From JACVRW01 sp034664125 (GTDB lineage Bacteria; Actinomycetota; Thermoleophilia; Solirubrobacterales; Thermoleophilaceae): 64,000 bases of DNA. The position numbers were made by a program, and so were the translations under genes. This document shows, in pieces, positions 16,545 through 25,962 of the stretch. The stretch spans positions 1-64,000 of the forward strand of contig JAXDIG010000011.1 of the NCBI GenBank assembly GCA_034664125.1, written 5' to 3'. Every line of letters begins with the position of its first letter. The stretch's first letter is position 1. The notes under the pieces were generated by a model that did not search any database, was not told the DNA's origin, and saw only the letters and a program-made list of their open reading frames with translations.

Positions 16545-17392
16545 GCCTGGGCATCCTCAGCCGGCTCGGACGGCTCTCCGCCGTGTCGCCTTCGCTCACG
16601 CAGCGCGATCACGGTCCCGAGCAGGCCGAGCACCGCGGTCACGGCCCCGCCGAGGTAGCCGCCGATGTTGTTGCGGCTCGGCAGCACGGCGCTGGCGGCG
16701 TTCGGAAGCTTGTAGGCCTCCGGCTTGTCCATCAGGAGGAAGAAGGCGTTGAGCCCGCCGTACACCTTGTCGTCATGCCCGTAGAGGTTCGCCTGCTTGA
16801 GCCCCTGGGCGTGCAGGTCCGCCTCACGCTTCTTCGCCTTCGCTCGCAACTCGTCGAGCGGCCCGAACTGGATCGACTCCGTGGGACAGACCTTGGCGCA
16901 GGCCGGCTGCAGGCCGCCCTGGAGCCGGTCGTAGCAGAGCGTGCACTTCTGCGCCACGTTCTTGCCCGGGTTGATGTCGATCACGTCGTACGGGCAGGCG
17001 GCGATGCAGTTGCGGCAGCCGTTGCAGGTTTCCTCCTGGATGTACACCGTGTCGAACTCGGTGCGGATGATCGCCCCGGTCGGGCACACCTCCAGGCAGC
17101 TCGCGTGCTTGCAGTGCTTGCAGACGTCCGACATGAGCAGGAACGCCGAGCCGTCCCCCTCGCTCAGCGTCTCGTCCGGGACGTTGTCGATGAACTGCAC
17201 GTGGCGCCAGTTGCTGCCGTTCAGCTCCCCTGTGTTGTCGAGGCTCTTGCCGAGGAACCCGATCTCGTCTTCGTCCTCCGGGAGCTGGTTCCACTCCTTG
17301 CATGCCACCTCGCACGCCTTGCAGCCGATGCAGACGCTGGTGTCGGTGAAGAACCCGTAGGCCTTTCCGGGAGTGATCTCGGTCGTCGCCAT
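16541..17392 (-). CDS. Formate dehydrogenase iron-sulfur (beta) subunit
   Basis: A 283-residue electron-transfer subunit of the FdnH/HybA type. Four cysteine clusters for [4Fe-4S] centres are visible: CIGCKACEVAC, CKHCKHASCLEVCP, CNGCRNCIAACP and CTLCYDRLQ ... CAKVCP. Near the C-terminus one helix (GGYLGGAVTAVLGLLGTVIAL) tethers it to the membrane, as in FdnH. It carries electrons from the exported molybdenum subunit to the NrfD-type anchor. It starts two bases after the fdhE stop and overlaps the anchor gene by four bases. Confidence 0.95.
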   Translation of the reverse strand: MATTEITPGKAYGFFTDTSVCIGCKACEVACKEWNQLPEDEDEIGFLGKSLDNTGELNGSNWRHVQFIDNVPDETLSEGDGSAFLLMSDVCKHCKHASCLEVCPTGAIIRTEFDTVYIQEETCNGCRNCIAACPYDVIDINPGKNVAQKCTLCYDRLQGGLQPACAKVCPTESIQFGPLDELRAKAKKREADLHAQGLKQANLYGHDDKVYGGLNAFFLLMDKPEAYKLPNAASAVLPSRNNIGGYLGGAVTAVLGLLGTVIALRERRRHGGEPSEPAEDAQA

Positions 17393-17394
17393 CG

Positions 17395-18261
17395 CTAGAA
17401 CCCCATGAGATTCGAAGTTACCTTCGTCAGCCCCTCGTCAGCCGCGTACAAGTCGAGGGGTACCGCGGCCAGCTCGTCGACCTCGGGGACGGCCCGCCCG
17501 TCGCGTGCCATGTCCACCTCGATCAGGTAGCGGCTGCACGTCGAGCAGGCAGCCACGCGCAGGTGCGGGAAGACCGGCGGGGCGTCGCCGTCGTCCTTGC
17601 CGTTGCCGTTGCCGGACACCGGTCCCTCCAGGTGCTCCGCGTACACCTGCAGCTGCTCCTCCTCGCTCTCGCCGCACGCCGGGCAGACGCTTCGCGAGCA
17701 GCTCCAGCTCGTTCCGCAGCGGGCGCAGAGCAGGCTGCGCGGCCCGGTTACGAGCGACTCCCCGGACGAGGCGAGCCACGACAGCTGGGGCGGCCCGCCG
17801 CAGCACGGGCAGAGCTCACCTTCCTCGTCGCTCGATCCGGCGCAGGCGGCGCCGGCCTGGTCGCCGAGCGCCTCGAGCACGGGGCCGAGCGATGCGCGCG
17901 CCAGGTAGCGGTCCAGGGCGTCGAGCTCCACGCCCGCGAGCCAACCCGCCAGCGCGTCTTCGGCCGCCCCGGCCGCGAGGCGGTCACGGGCCGCCTCGCC
18001 GAGCTGTGCGGGACCGGCCGCCTCGGTCACGTCGACCACGCCGGGCAGGACGCGGGCCGCGGCCCAGCGCGAGAGCTCCGTCGGATCCGGGGCGCTCTCG
18101 CTGACGGCGTCCCAGGCGTCCTCGTGCACGGGAATCAGGGCGAGGTAGAGGGTCAGCACCTCGGCGGCGAAGGGATGGCGCGCGCGCAGCGCCTCCGCCC
18201 GCAGCCGCCGAGCGGCAAACGGGCTCTCCACGGCCGTGGACCGGGCCGGCTCGGCGCTCAA
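17395..18261 (-). CDS. fdhE: Formate dehydrogenase accessory protein FdhE
   Basis: A 288-residue cytoplasmic protein needed for maturation of Tat-exported formate dehydrogenases. The zinc/iron-binding region has the expected CxxC pairs: CPCCGG, CARCGTSW, CPACGE and CSTC. The latter is followed by RYLIEVDMARDGRAVPEVDELA, the conserved FdhE ending. The N-terminal helical half is divergent, as usual. It overlaps the catalytic-subunit gene by four bases. A Gly/Asn/Lys/Asp insertion (about residue 210) is unusual. Confidence 0.92.
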   Translation of the reverse strand: MSAEPARSTAVESPFAARRLRAEALRARHPFAAEVLTLYLALIPVHEDAWDAVSESAPDPTELSRWAAARVLPGVVDVTEAAGPAQLGEAARDRLAAGAAEDALAGWLAGVELDALDRYLARASLGPVLEALGDQAGAACAGSSDEEGELCPCCGGPPQLSWLASSGESLVTGPRSLLCARCGTSWSCSRSVCPACGESEEEQLQVYAEHLEGPVSGNGNGKDDGDAPPVFPHLRVAACSTCSRYLIEVDMARDGRAVPEVDELAAVPLDLYAADEGLTKVTSNLMGF

Positions 18262-21200
18262 ATCTTCTCCAGGTTCACGAGGAAGGACTTGAACTCGGGG
18301 GTACGGACGGTGGCGTCGCCCACGAATGGCGTGAGCGCGTTCGCGAGCCAGTGCTGGCCTGTCTTGATGCCCACGTAGCCCCAGTGGATCGGGATGCCGA
18401 TCTGGTAGACCTTGTGGCCGTCGATCGTGAGCGGTCCGAGCCGCTTGGTCACGACCGCACGAACTTCGAGCTTCCCCCGCTTCGACCAGACCCGCACCAT
18501 GTCGCCGGTGTCGATGCCCTTCTCGCCGGCGAGCTCGGCGGGGATCTCGACGAAGGCCTCGGGCTGGAGCTTGACGAGCCGCTCGACGTGCTGGGTGACG
18601 TAGTGCTCGTGCTCGGTGAGCCGGTAGCTGGTGGCGACGTAGGGGAACTCGTCGACGGTGCCGAACCGGCTGGGCCGACCGGCGGCCTTGTCATACAGGA
18701 AGGCCGCGGGCGATGCGGAAACCTCTGGGTGCAACGGGTTCTTGACCGGCGACTCGATCGGCTCGTAGTGCTCCGGGAACGGCCCGTCCGCGAGCCCGTT
18801 CGAGAACAGCCGGCCGACGCCCTCGCCGGTCATGATGAACGGGAGCGGGGAGGCCGGGTCGGCGGGGTCCGCGTCGGGCGGGTAGTCGGGCACGTCGCCG
18901 ACCCACAGCTTCTGCGCGGCGTCCCACTTGATCCCCGGACGTTCGGGATCCCACGGCTTGCCGGACGGATCGGCCGACGCGCGGTTGTAGAGGACCCTGC
19001 GGTTGAGCGGCCAGGCCCAGGCCCACTCCGGGTAGTAGCCCATGCCCGTCGGATCGTTGCGCTTGGGGTCCTGGACGCCGTTGCGCCGTTTCATCATGTT
19101 GCCGCTCTCCGGATACGAGCCGGTGTAGATCCAGTTGCCCGCGCTCGTGCTGCCGTCGTCGGCGAGGTCGGCGAACGTCTCGAGCCGCTTGCCGGACTTG
19201 AGGTCCTTGCCGTTGACCTCCTTGGCGATCTCGTCGAAGGCGGGCTTGGCCGGATCGCGGTAGGGGAAGGTCAGGTCCATGATCGGGTCGGGGAACTTCC
19301 CGCCCTCGGCGCGGTAGAGCTCGCGGACGCGCAGGAACAGGTCGGCCAGGATCCAGTGGTCGTGTCGCGACTCGTGCTGCGGCGGCAGCACCTGGTCCTT
19401 CCACTGCAGCCAGCGCCCGCTGTTGGTGAACGAGCCCTCCTTCTCGATCCAGTGCGTGGCCGGGAGGACGAAGACCTCGGTGTCGATCTTCGAGGGATCC
19501 ACGCCCGGGGCGTGCCAGAACTCCGAGCTCGTGGTGGGCAGGGAGTCCATGACGCACAGCCACTTGAGCTTGCCGAGCGCCTTCTGGACCTGGTTCGAGT
19601 CGGGCCCGATGCTGGAAGCGGTCATCCCGCTCAGCATCACGCCCTCCATCTTGCCCTGCAGCGCCTGGTCGAAGATCGTGATCCAGGACGAGTTCCCGGC
19701 CGGCTTGGGCAGGTGGTCGAACGCGTACTCGTTGCTCTTCGTGGCCTTGTCCCCGTACCACGTCTTGAGCAGGCTGATGAGGAACTTGCCGTAGTTGGTG
19801 CCGAAGTAGTTCAGGGCGTTGGGGTGCGCCTTCTTGGGCGCGCTCTGCTCGAAGTAGTCGGCGACGGTGCGCTGGCCGGGCGCCGGTACCTTGAGGTAGC
19901 CGGGCAGCACCTCCCACGAGATCGCGTTGTCGGTGTTGCCCTGGATGTTCGCGTGCCCACGCTCGGCGTTCATACCGCCGCCGGGCCGGCCGATGTTGCC
20001 GAGCAGCAGCTGGAGCACCGCGGCGCTGCGGATCATCTGCGACCCGGTGGTGTGGTGCGTGAGGCCGACCGCGTAGACCTGGGTCATCACCTTGTCCGGC
20101 CGGCCCATCTCGCCGATCATCTTGGCGACCTTCAGGAACTGGGCGCGCGGGATGCCCGTGATGCGCTCGACCATCTCCGGGGTGTAGCGGGAGTAGTGCT
20201 TGCGCATCAGGTTCAGGACCGAGCGCGGATGTTCGATGTCTAGCCGGGCCAGGGTCGCCGACGGGCCGGCGCTCCAGGTCAGTCCCGTAGCGGCCTTGGC
20301 GCCGGCGCCAAGCCCCTTGGGGGACTGCTGGCTGGCGTCGGCGCCGGGAAGCGGCTCGTACTTCCACGTCGTGGCGTCGTACGCGTTCGTCTCTTCGTCG
20401 AAGCCGTTGAACATCCCGTCCTTGAACGAGTAGCCCTTGTCCACGACGAAGGCGGCGTTCGTGTAGCGGCGCACGTACTCGTCGTGGAAGAGCTTGTTGT
20501 CGAGGACGTACTTGATGAGGCCGCCGAAGAAGGCGGCATCGCTGCCGGTGCGGATCCGCAGGTGGAGGTCGGAGACGGCCGAGGTCCGCGTGAAGCGCGG
20601 GTCGACGTGGATCATCTTGGCCCCGCGCTCGAGCTTGGCCTTCATGAACCACCTGAAGCCGACCGGATGCGCCTCGGCGGGGTTGCCGCCGTTGATCAGG
20701 ATCAGGTCGGCGTGGCGGATGTCCCGCCAATGGTTCGTCATGGCCCCCCTCCCGAACGTGGCGGCCAAACTGGCCACCGTGGGGCCGTGTCAGACCCGGG
20801 CCTGTTGCTCCAGATAGACGAAGCCCAGACCCCGCATCAGCTTGGTTGTGAGGTAGCCCTCCTCGTTGCTGAATGCGGCGCCGCCCGCGAAGGCGAGGCC
20901 CTCGGTGCGGTTGACGACGTTGCCGTCGTCGTCCTTGGCCACGAAGGTGCGATCGCGCGCGTCCTTGATCTTGCGCGCGAGCTTGTCGAGCGCGAAGTCC
21001 CAGGAGACGCGCTTCCAATCCGCGCTGCCGGGGGCGCGGTAGAGCGGGTGCTCGAACCGCCGCCGCGAGACGGCCAGCTCCATCGCGCTCGCGCCCTTGG
21101 GGCAGAGGGTCCCCTCGTTGATCGGGCTGTCCGGGTCGCCCTCGATCTGGAGCAGCTCTACCCCGTTGCCGTTCTTGCGCGTGTAGGCGAGCAGCGAGCA

Positions 21201-21371
21201 GCCGACGGCGCAGTAGGGGCACACCGAGTGCTTGACCGTGGCGCCCTGGATGCGGAGCTCCCGCTTGACGGACCTGGCCTCGGCCACGTCGAACCCGAGC
21301 GCCGACACCCCGATCGCGGCTGCGCCCGCAGCACCGACCTTAATGAAGCCGCGTCGAGTGAACTCCGTCAC
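18258..21371 (-). CDS. fdnG/fdoG-like: Selenocysteine-containing formate dehydrogenase catalytic subunit
   Basis: One 1037-residue gene interrupted by an in-frame TGA at 20792-20790. The first part has a twin-arginine signal (TRRGFIK, with an alanine-rich helix) and the [4Fe-4S] ligands Cys51, Cys54, Cys58 and Cys90. Residue 194 is the TGA, in the context ARV-U-HGPTVASLAATFGRG. This matches the selenocysteine site of E. coli FdnG (Sec196), so the stop is read as Sec, the molybdenum/tungsten ligand. The remainder carries the bis-MGD-binding domains. The enzyme oxidises formate to CO2 outside the membrane. GTG start at 21371 with GGAGAAG upstream. Naive calling would split it at 20790/20777. 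Confidence 0.95.
20760..20792 (-). promoter_or_regulatory. UGA(Sec) codon and bacterial SECIS hairpin
   Basis: Reading the minus strand, UGA (20792-20790) is followed after 11 bases by a stem GGUGGCCA / UGGCCGCC with a GUU loop and one G-U pair. Bacterial SECIS elements sit immediately 3' of the UGA with a short apical stem at this distance, where SelB docks. The surrounding codons (HGPTVAS) are also those of the E. coli site. Confidence 0.85.
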
Positions 21372-21505
21372 CGCTTCTCCATCCCCACGCTCCTGAACTC
21401 GCGCTCGCGCCCGGACGACGAGATTCTATCCCGCATTGGCGAGAGCCAAACCTGCATGCGAAAAACCAAAGAGCCCTATGTGAAAATCGAAGCTACGCTA
21501 CGCGC

Positions 21506-21598
21506 GGGGCGGCAGGGGTCTGGTGGCTCATCCGGCCTTCAAAGCCGGCAGGGCGTGGAAGCCCCACGCTTGGAAGGTTCGATTCCTTCGCCGCTCCG
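21506..21598 (+). tRNA. selC: tRNA-Sec (UCA anticodon)
   Basis: A 93-base tRNA with the special shape of selenocysteine tRNA. The acceptor is 8 bp (GGGGCGGC with GCCGCTCC, one G-U). The anticodon arm is CCGGC-CTTCAAA-GCCGG, giving UCA. A long variable arm has a GCGTGG/CCACGC stem, and the T arm is GAAGG-TTCGATT-CCTTC. The discriminator is G, as in E. coli tRNA-Sec. Only CC of the CCA end is encoded (next base T). The 3' end abuts the selD stop codon on the other strand. Confidence 0.95.
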
Positions 21599-21599
21599 C

Positions 21600-22622
21600 C
21601 TACTCGACGTGGATGGTGCCCACGGCGCCGGGCTCCAGGGTTCCGATGCGCGCACCCGGCAGGTCGGAATCGGGAGGAGCCGCGATCAGCAGACCTCCCG
21701 ATGTCATCGCATCGCAGAGGACCCACCTGTGGGCCTCGTCCACCCCCGCCCCCCACGAGACGAACGGCTCCAGCCACTGGCGGTTGCGCCGGGTGCCGCC
21801 GGCGATAGTCGACTCGGACGCACGCACGAGCTCGACCACTCCGGGAAGTGTCGGGACGCTCGCGGCGTCCACGCGCGCGGAGACTCCACTCGCCTTGACC
21901 AGCTCGTGCAGGTGGCCGAGCAGGCCGAAGCCGGTCACGTCCGTGACCGCGCTGGCGCCGGCGGTGTGCGCGGCCTCGGCGGCGGCCCGGTTGAGCGTCG
22001 TCATGACCTCCACCGCGGCCGTCATGAGCTCAGGGGACGCCATACCGCGCTTCAGGGCGGTGGTCGCCACGCCCGCGCCGATCGGCTTGGTGAGAAAGAG
22101 GTCGTGGCCCGCGAGCGCGGTCGAGTTTCGGAGGATCCGCCCCGGGTCGACCACTCCGGTCACCGCCAGCCCGTACTTCGGCTCGGGGTCGTCGATCGAG
22201 TGGCCGCCCACGATCGCCACGCCCGCTTCGCGGGCCACGTCGGCGCCGCCCCGGAGCACGTCGCGGAGGGCATCGCCCCCCAACGACTCGAGCGGCCACG
22301 CCACGAGGTTCAGCGCGACCAACGGCGTGGCGCCCATCGCGTACACGTCCGAGAGCGCGTTCGCCGCGGCGACGCGACCGAAGTCATAGGGGTCGTCCAG
22401 CACCGGCGTGAAGAAGTCCGCGGTCGTGACGATCGCGCGGTCGCCGTCCAGCTGGTAGACGGCCGCGTCGTCGGCGGTTTCGTTGCCCACGAGGACCCGT
22501 GGGTCGTCCGACGGCACGAGCTCGGCAAGCAGGGCGTGGATCTCCGCGGCAGGAAGCTTGCACGCGCAGCCCGCGCCGTGCGAAAGCGTCGTGAGCTTCG
22601 GCGAAGGGCTTTTGCTTATCAT
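21600..22622 (-). CDS. selD: Selenide, water dikinase SelD
   Basis: Makes selenophosphate from selenide and ATP for Sec-tRNA synthesis. Seen: the catalytic HGAGCACK (Cys and Lys of the known active site), VGNETADDAAVY, the ATP-binding TTADFFTPVLDDPYDFG, NALSDVYAMGATP and GGHSIDDPEPKYGLAVTG. The active site uses Cys, not Sec. ATG 22622 is chosen because the family motif follows closely; the longer reading to 22670 would overlap selA's divergent start. Only 23 bases separate the selD and selA starts. The stop codon touches the end of selC. Confidence 0.96.
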   Translation of the reverse strand: MISKSPSPKLTTLSHGAGCACKLPAAEIHALLAELVPSDDPRVLVGNETADDAAVYQLDGDRAIVTTADFFTPVLDDPYDFGRVAAANALSDVYAMGATPLVALNLVAWPLESLGGDALRDVLRGGADVAREAGVAIVGGHSIDDPEPKYGLAVTGVVDPGRILRNSTALAGHDLFLTKPIGAGVATTALKRGMASPELMTAAVEVMTTLNRAAAEAAHTAGASAVTDVTGFGLLGHLHELVKASGVSARVDAASVPTLPGVVELVRASESTIAGGTRRNRQWLEPFVSWGAGVDEAHRWVLCDAMTSGGLLIAAPPDSDLPGARIGTLEPGAVGTIHVE

Positions 22623-22645
22623 CGACGCGGGGGGCGCCCTGCCTG

Positions 22646-24010
22646 GTGACGCGGTCGGTACCACAGCCAAGCAAGAACGATGCGCACGGGCTGCGTTCGC
22701 TTCCGTCCGTAAACGAGCTTGCCGCGGCGCTCGACGGAGTGTCGCACGGCGTGGCCGTGCGTGCCGCGCGGGAAGCCCTCGAGGCCGGCCGCGATCGGAT
22801 CCGCGAGGGCCTGTCGCCCGGCGACCTCGAGCACGATGCGCGCGCCCGCGCGAATCGAGCTCTCACGTCAGGGCCGCGGCCGGTTCTGAACGCGACCGGT
22901 GTGATCGTGCATACCAATCTGGGCCGAGCCCCGCTGGCCGAGCGCGCGATGCGGGCCGTGGCGGAGACCGGGGGTCGCTACTCGGACCTGGAGCTCGACC
23001 TCGACAGCGGAAGGCGCAGCTCGCGCCAGGACCACCTCGAGGGTCTGCTGCGCGAGCTCACAGGTGCCGACGCGGCGTTGGTGGTGAACAACTGCGCGGC
23101 AGCGGTGCTGCTCGCCACCAGCGCCCTCGCCGCCGGCCGCCGGGTGGTGATCTCGCGCGGCCAGCTCGTGGAGATCGGTGGCTCGTTCCGCATCCCCGAG
23201 GTGGTGGGGCAGTCGGGCGCGACGCTCGTGGAGGTCGGCACGACGAACCGCACGCGCCTCGACGACTACCGGCGCGCCATCGACGCCGACACCGGCGCCC
23301 TGCTGTGGGCGCACCCGTCGAACTTTCGGGTGCTCGGGTTCGTGGAGGAGGTGCCCATCGAGGAGCTGTGTGGACTCGGCGTGCCCGTGATCGCAGACCT
23401 CGGCTCCGGCCGGCTCGCCGAGGGGATCGCCGGCCTGAGCTCCGAGCCGCTCGTTCCGGCGGCGGTTGCCGCGGGCGCCGCGGTCACGTGCTTCTCGGGG
23501 GACAAGCTGCTGGGCGGGCCCCAGGCGGGGATCATGGTCGGCAGTCGCAAGGCGATCGAAGCCTGCCGATCACATCCTCTGGCCAGGGCGCTGCGGATCG
23601 ACAAGCTGACGCTTGCCGCCCTCGCCGCGACCTTGACCCTCTACCGGGACCCCGCGCTCGCGGCACGCGAGATTCCCGTGCTGCGGATGCTGACCGCCAA
23701 CGAGGAGGACCTCCGCGAGCGCGCGCAGGTCTTGTACGAGCAGATCACCGGCGGCGGTGGGACCGCGCGGGTGGTCGAGGCCGCGGCCAAGGTGGGTGGC
23801 GGGGCGCTGCCCTTGCTCGAGCTGACCGGACCGGCCTGCGCGGTGGATCCGGCGCCGCAACCGCTGGACGAGCTTGCACGACGGCTGCGCGTGGGAACGC
23901 CGTCGGTTCTCGGCAGAGCGCTCGACGGGCGGCTCCTGCTCGACCCGCGCACGCTGACCGACGACGAGGCGCCCCTCGCGGCGGCCGCGGTGATCGCCGC
24001 GCTCGCGTGA
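22646..24010 (+). CDS. selA: L-seryl-tRNA(Sec) selenium transferase SelA
   Basis: A 454-residue PLP enzyme converting Ser-tRNA(Sec) to Sec-tRNA(Sec) with selenophosphate. It shows LRSLPSVNEL near the start, the NATGVIVHTNLGRAPL motif, VVNNCAAAVLL, SRGQLVEIGGSFRIP, VGTTNRT and the PLP lysine in FSGDKLLGGPQAG (Lys287). GTG 22646 is the only upstream start; no clear Shine-Dalgarno. A TATCAT-like -10 element overlaps the selD start codon on the opposite strand. The stop overlaps the selB start (GTGA). Confidence 0.97.
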   Translation: MTRSVPQPSKNDAHGLRSLPSVNELAAALDGVSHGVAVRAAREALEAGRDRIREGLSPGDLEHDARARANRALTSGPRPVLNATGVIVHTNLGRAPLAERAMRAVAETGGRYSDLELDLDSGRRSSRQDHLEGLLRELTGADAALVVNNCAAAVLLATSALAAGRRVVISRGQLVEIGGSFRIPEVVGQSGATLVEVGTTNRTRLDDYRRAIDADTGALLWAHPSNFRVLGFVEEVPIEELCGLGVPVIADLGSGRLAEGIAGLSSEPLVPAAVAAGAAVTCFSGDKLLGGPQAGIMVGSRKAIEACRSHPLARALRIDKLTLAALAATLTLYRDPALAAREIPVLRMLTANEEDLRERAQVLYEQITGGGGTARVVEAAAKVGGGALPLLELTGPACAVDPAPQPLDELARRLRVGTPSVLGRALDGRLLLDPRTLTDDEAPLAAAAVIAALA

Positions 24011-25524
24011 CCGACTCCGGTCCGCTCACGCTCGGCACGGCCGGGCACGTGGACCATGGCAAGACGACGTTGGTGCGTGCCCTGACGGGCATCGACACGG
24101 ACCGCCTGAAGGAGGAGAAGGAGCGAGGGCTGTCGATCGTGCTCGGATACGCACCCCTCGACCTGCCCTCGGGCAGACGGCTGTCGGTGGTCGACGTGCC
24201 CGGGCACGAGCGCTTCGTGCGCACCATGGTCGCCGGTGCCACGGGCATCGACCTCTTCCTGCTCTGCCTCGCGGCCGACGACGGCGTCATGCCGCAGACG
24301 CGCGAGCACGTGGCGGTCCTGCGCGCCCTTGGATTGAAGCGGGGCGTCATGGCGATAACGAAGGCCGACCTCATGGACCCCGACCCGGCCATCTATGAGG
24401 CCACCGAGCTGCTGCCGGGCGTGCAGGTCGTTCCGGTGGCTGCGCCGACGGCCGCCGGCCTCGACCATCTACTGGCGGCATTGGACCGCGAAGCCGCCGC
24501 CGTGCCCGGGCGCGGCGGCGCGGATGGTCCTGTTCGCCTGCACATCGACCGCTCTTTCACGCTCAAGGGCATCGGGACCGTCGTGACCGGCACGCTCTGG
24601 TCGGGGCGGCTCACCACCCGTGAGAAGGTGCGCGTCATGCCCCGGGGACAGGGGGTGCGCATCCGCTCGATCCAGGTGCACGGGGCTCAGGTCGAGCAGG
24701 CGCTCGCCGGCCAGCGCGTGGCGCTCGCCCTGGTCGGCATCAGTCACCGCGACGTGCGCCGCGGCGACGTCATCTGCGGCCACGATTCCGAGCTTCGCGC
24801 CACCTACGTGATGAAGGCGTCGGTCGTCCTGGATCCGGGCTCAGCGCCGCTCGACCGGGGCGCCCGCGTGCAGGTCCATCACGGAACGCGCGAAACCGCC
24901 GCGAGAATCAGCCCGCTGGAGGGGGAGCGGCTCGAGCCGGGGAGCCCCGCGGCCTGCCGGATCAGGCTGCAGGCACCCCTGATCGCGCACCCGGGCGACC
25001 GGCTGGTGCTGCGCCAGATCGCGCCCCCCACCACCATCGGGGGCGGTGAGATCCTCGACCCGGCGCCCGCCAAGCGGCGCGTGCCTGCGCGGCCGGTCGA
25101 GCGACCGGACCCTCCCCCACGCGACGAGCCGCCCCGCCTCGGCGACGCGGAAGCTCGGCTGGCGGCGCTGCTGCACGGAGATGGCGAGCGGCCGCGGGCC
25201 GACGGCGAGCTGCAGGTGGCCGCCGGCCTGGAGACGCCGGCCGCCGCCAGGGCCTGGCGAACCCTGGAGCTGGCGGGCCTGGCCGTGCGGACCGGCCCCA
25301 ACCTGCACTTCCACCGCGAGCCGCTGGACCGGCTGGTCGAGCAGGTCGTGGCGATCTGCAGGCGCGAGGACAGCGTCACGATCGCTTCCGTCCGCGACGA
25401 GCTGGGCACGAGCCGCCGCTACGCCCAGGCCCTGCTGGAGCACCTCGACGCGGTCAAGGTGACGGTTCGCCAAGGGGATCGCCACGTGATGCGCCACGCG
25501 CGGTCAGCGGCCGATCGCCTCTGA
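24007..25524 (+). CDS. selB: Selenocysteine-specific elongation factor SelB
   Basis: A GTPase that carries Sec-tRNA to ribosomes stalled at UGA with a SECIS. The G1 motif GHVDHGKTT is at 13-21; DVPGHERFVRTMVAGA (G3) and ITKADLM (G4) follow, then SelB-type barrels (FTLKGIGTVVTGT, PTTIGGGEILDP). The C-terminal winged-helix part ends with RREDSVTIASVRDELGTSRRYAQALLEHLD, the SECIS-binding type. At 505 residues it is shorter than the ~614-residue E. coli protein, the loss being in the C-terminal winged-helix part. Start GTG at 24007 overlaps the selA stop. It converges with, and overlaps by 21 bases, the next minus-strand gene. Confidence 0.96.
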   Translation: MTDSGPLTLGTAGHVDHGKTTLVRALTGIDTDRLKEEKERGLSIVLGYAPLDLPSGRRLSVVDVPGHERFVRTMVAGATGIDLFLLCLAADDGVMPQTREHVAVLRALGLKRGVMAITKADLMDPDPAIYEATELLPGVQVVPVAAPTAAGLDHLLAALDREAAAVPGRGGADGPVRLHIDRSFTLKGIGTVVTGTLWSGRLTTREKVRVMPRGQGVRIRSIQVHGAQVEQALAGQRVALALVGISHRDVRRGDVICGHDSELRATYVMKASVVLDPGSAPLDRGARVQVHHGTRETAARISPLEGERLEPGSPAACRIRLQAPLIAHPGDRLVLRQIAPPTTIGGGEILDPAPAKRRVPARPVERPDPPPRDEPPRLGDAEARLAALLHGDGERPRADGELQVAAGLETPAAARAWRTLELAGLAVRTGPNLHFHREPLDRLVEQVVAICRREDSVTIASVRDELGTSRRYAQALLEHLDAVKVTVRQGDRHVMRHARSAADRL

Positions 25525-25962
25525 CACCGCGACATCCGCCCCTTTGCTGAGCCGCTCCACCTCGCCGGGGTCGGCGCGGCGCGCCACTGCGGCGGCAAGG
25601 GCGTCGATCGAGCGCTCGATGGCTCTCGCGCGGGCCGCGTCGAGTGCGCGCAGGTCGTCACGCACCGCGTGAACCGCGTCCAGAGCCCTTCGAGCGTCCT
25701 GCTGGGCGGCCTGGTATTCCGTCGGGGCGATCACCCGCCCGTCGCGCACCGCCTGCGCGTATTCGGTCGCGGTCAGCTCGATGCCCTGCCGGGCCGGCGC
25801 CAGATCGGCGCGCAGGTCGCTGAGCTTGTCGCCCAGCGTCGGGTCCGGAGCGGTCGAGCGGCCGATCGCCAGTCCCACGATCACGCCGATCACGAGCCCG
25901 GCCGTGGCGACCATCGCGAGCGTGCGCATCGTCGTGCGCCCGGTTTGCCGGTACAGGCTCAC
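25504..25962 (-). CDS. Small membrane-anchored helical protein in FTR1 operon
   Basis: A 152-residue protein of unknown function. After a short basic start comes one hydrophobic helix (about residues 14-35, MVATAGLVIGVIVGLAIG), then a soluble charged helical domain rich in Ala, Arg, Asp and Glu (for example EYAQAVRDGRV, DARRALDAVHAVRDDLRALDAARARA). It is likely an anchored extracytoplasmic helical bundle. GTG 25962 overlaps the preceding stop (GTGA), tying it to the FTR1 operon. Its helical, acidic nature loosely recalls the extracytoplasmic domains of the FTR1 protein and lipoprotein upstream. Confidence 0.72.
   Translation of the reverse strand: MSLYRQTGRTTMRTLAMVATAGLVIGVIVGLAIGRSTAPDPTLGDKLSDLRADLAPARQGIELTATEYAQAVRDGRVIAPTEYQAAQQDARRALDAVHAVRDDLRALDAARARAIERSIDALAAAVARRADPGEVERLSKGADVAVSEAIGR

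Noticed and set aside
20777..20792. Frameshift or nonsense mutation in the formate dehydrogenase gene
   Set aside because: The TGA matches the Sec position of FdnG, a SECIS-like hairpin follows, and selA, selB, selC and selD are adjacent. It is a functional Sec codon.
22623..22670. A 16-codon N-terminal extension of SelD
   Set aside because: It would need a TTG start without a ribosome-binding site and would overlap the divergent selA start; the ATG at 22622 is closer to the conserved SelD motif.
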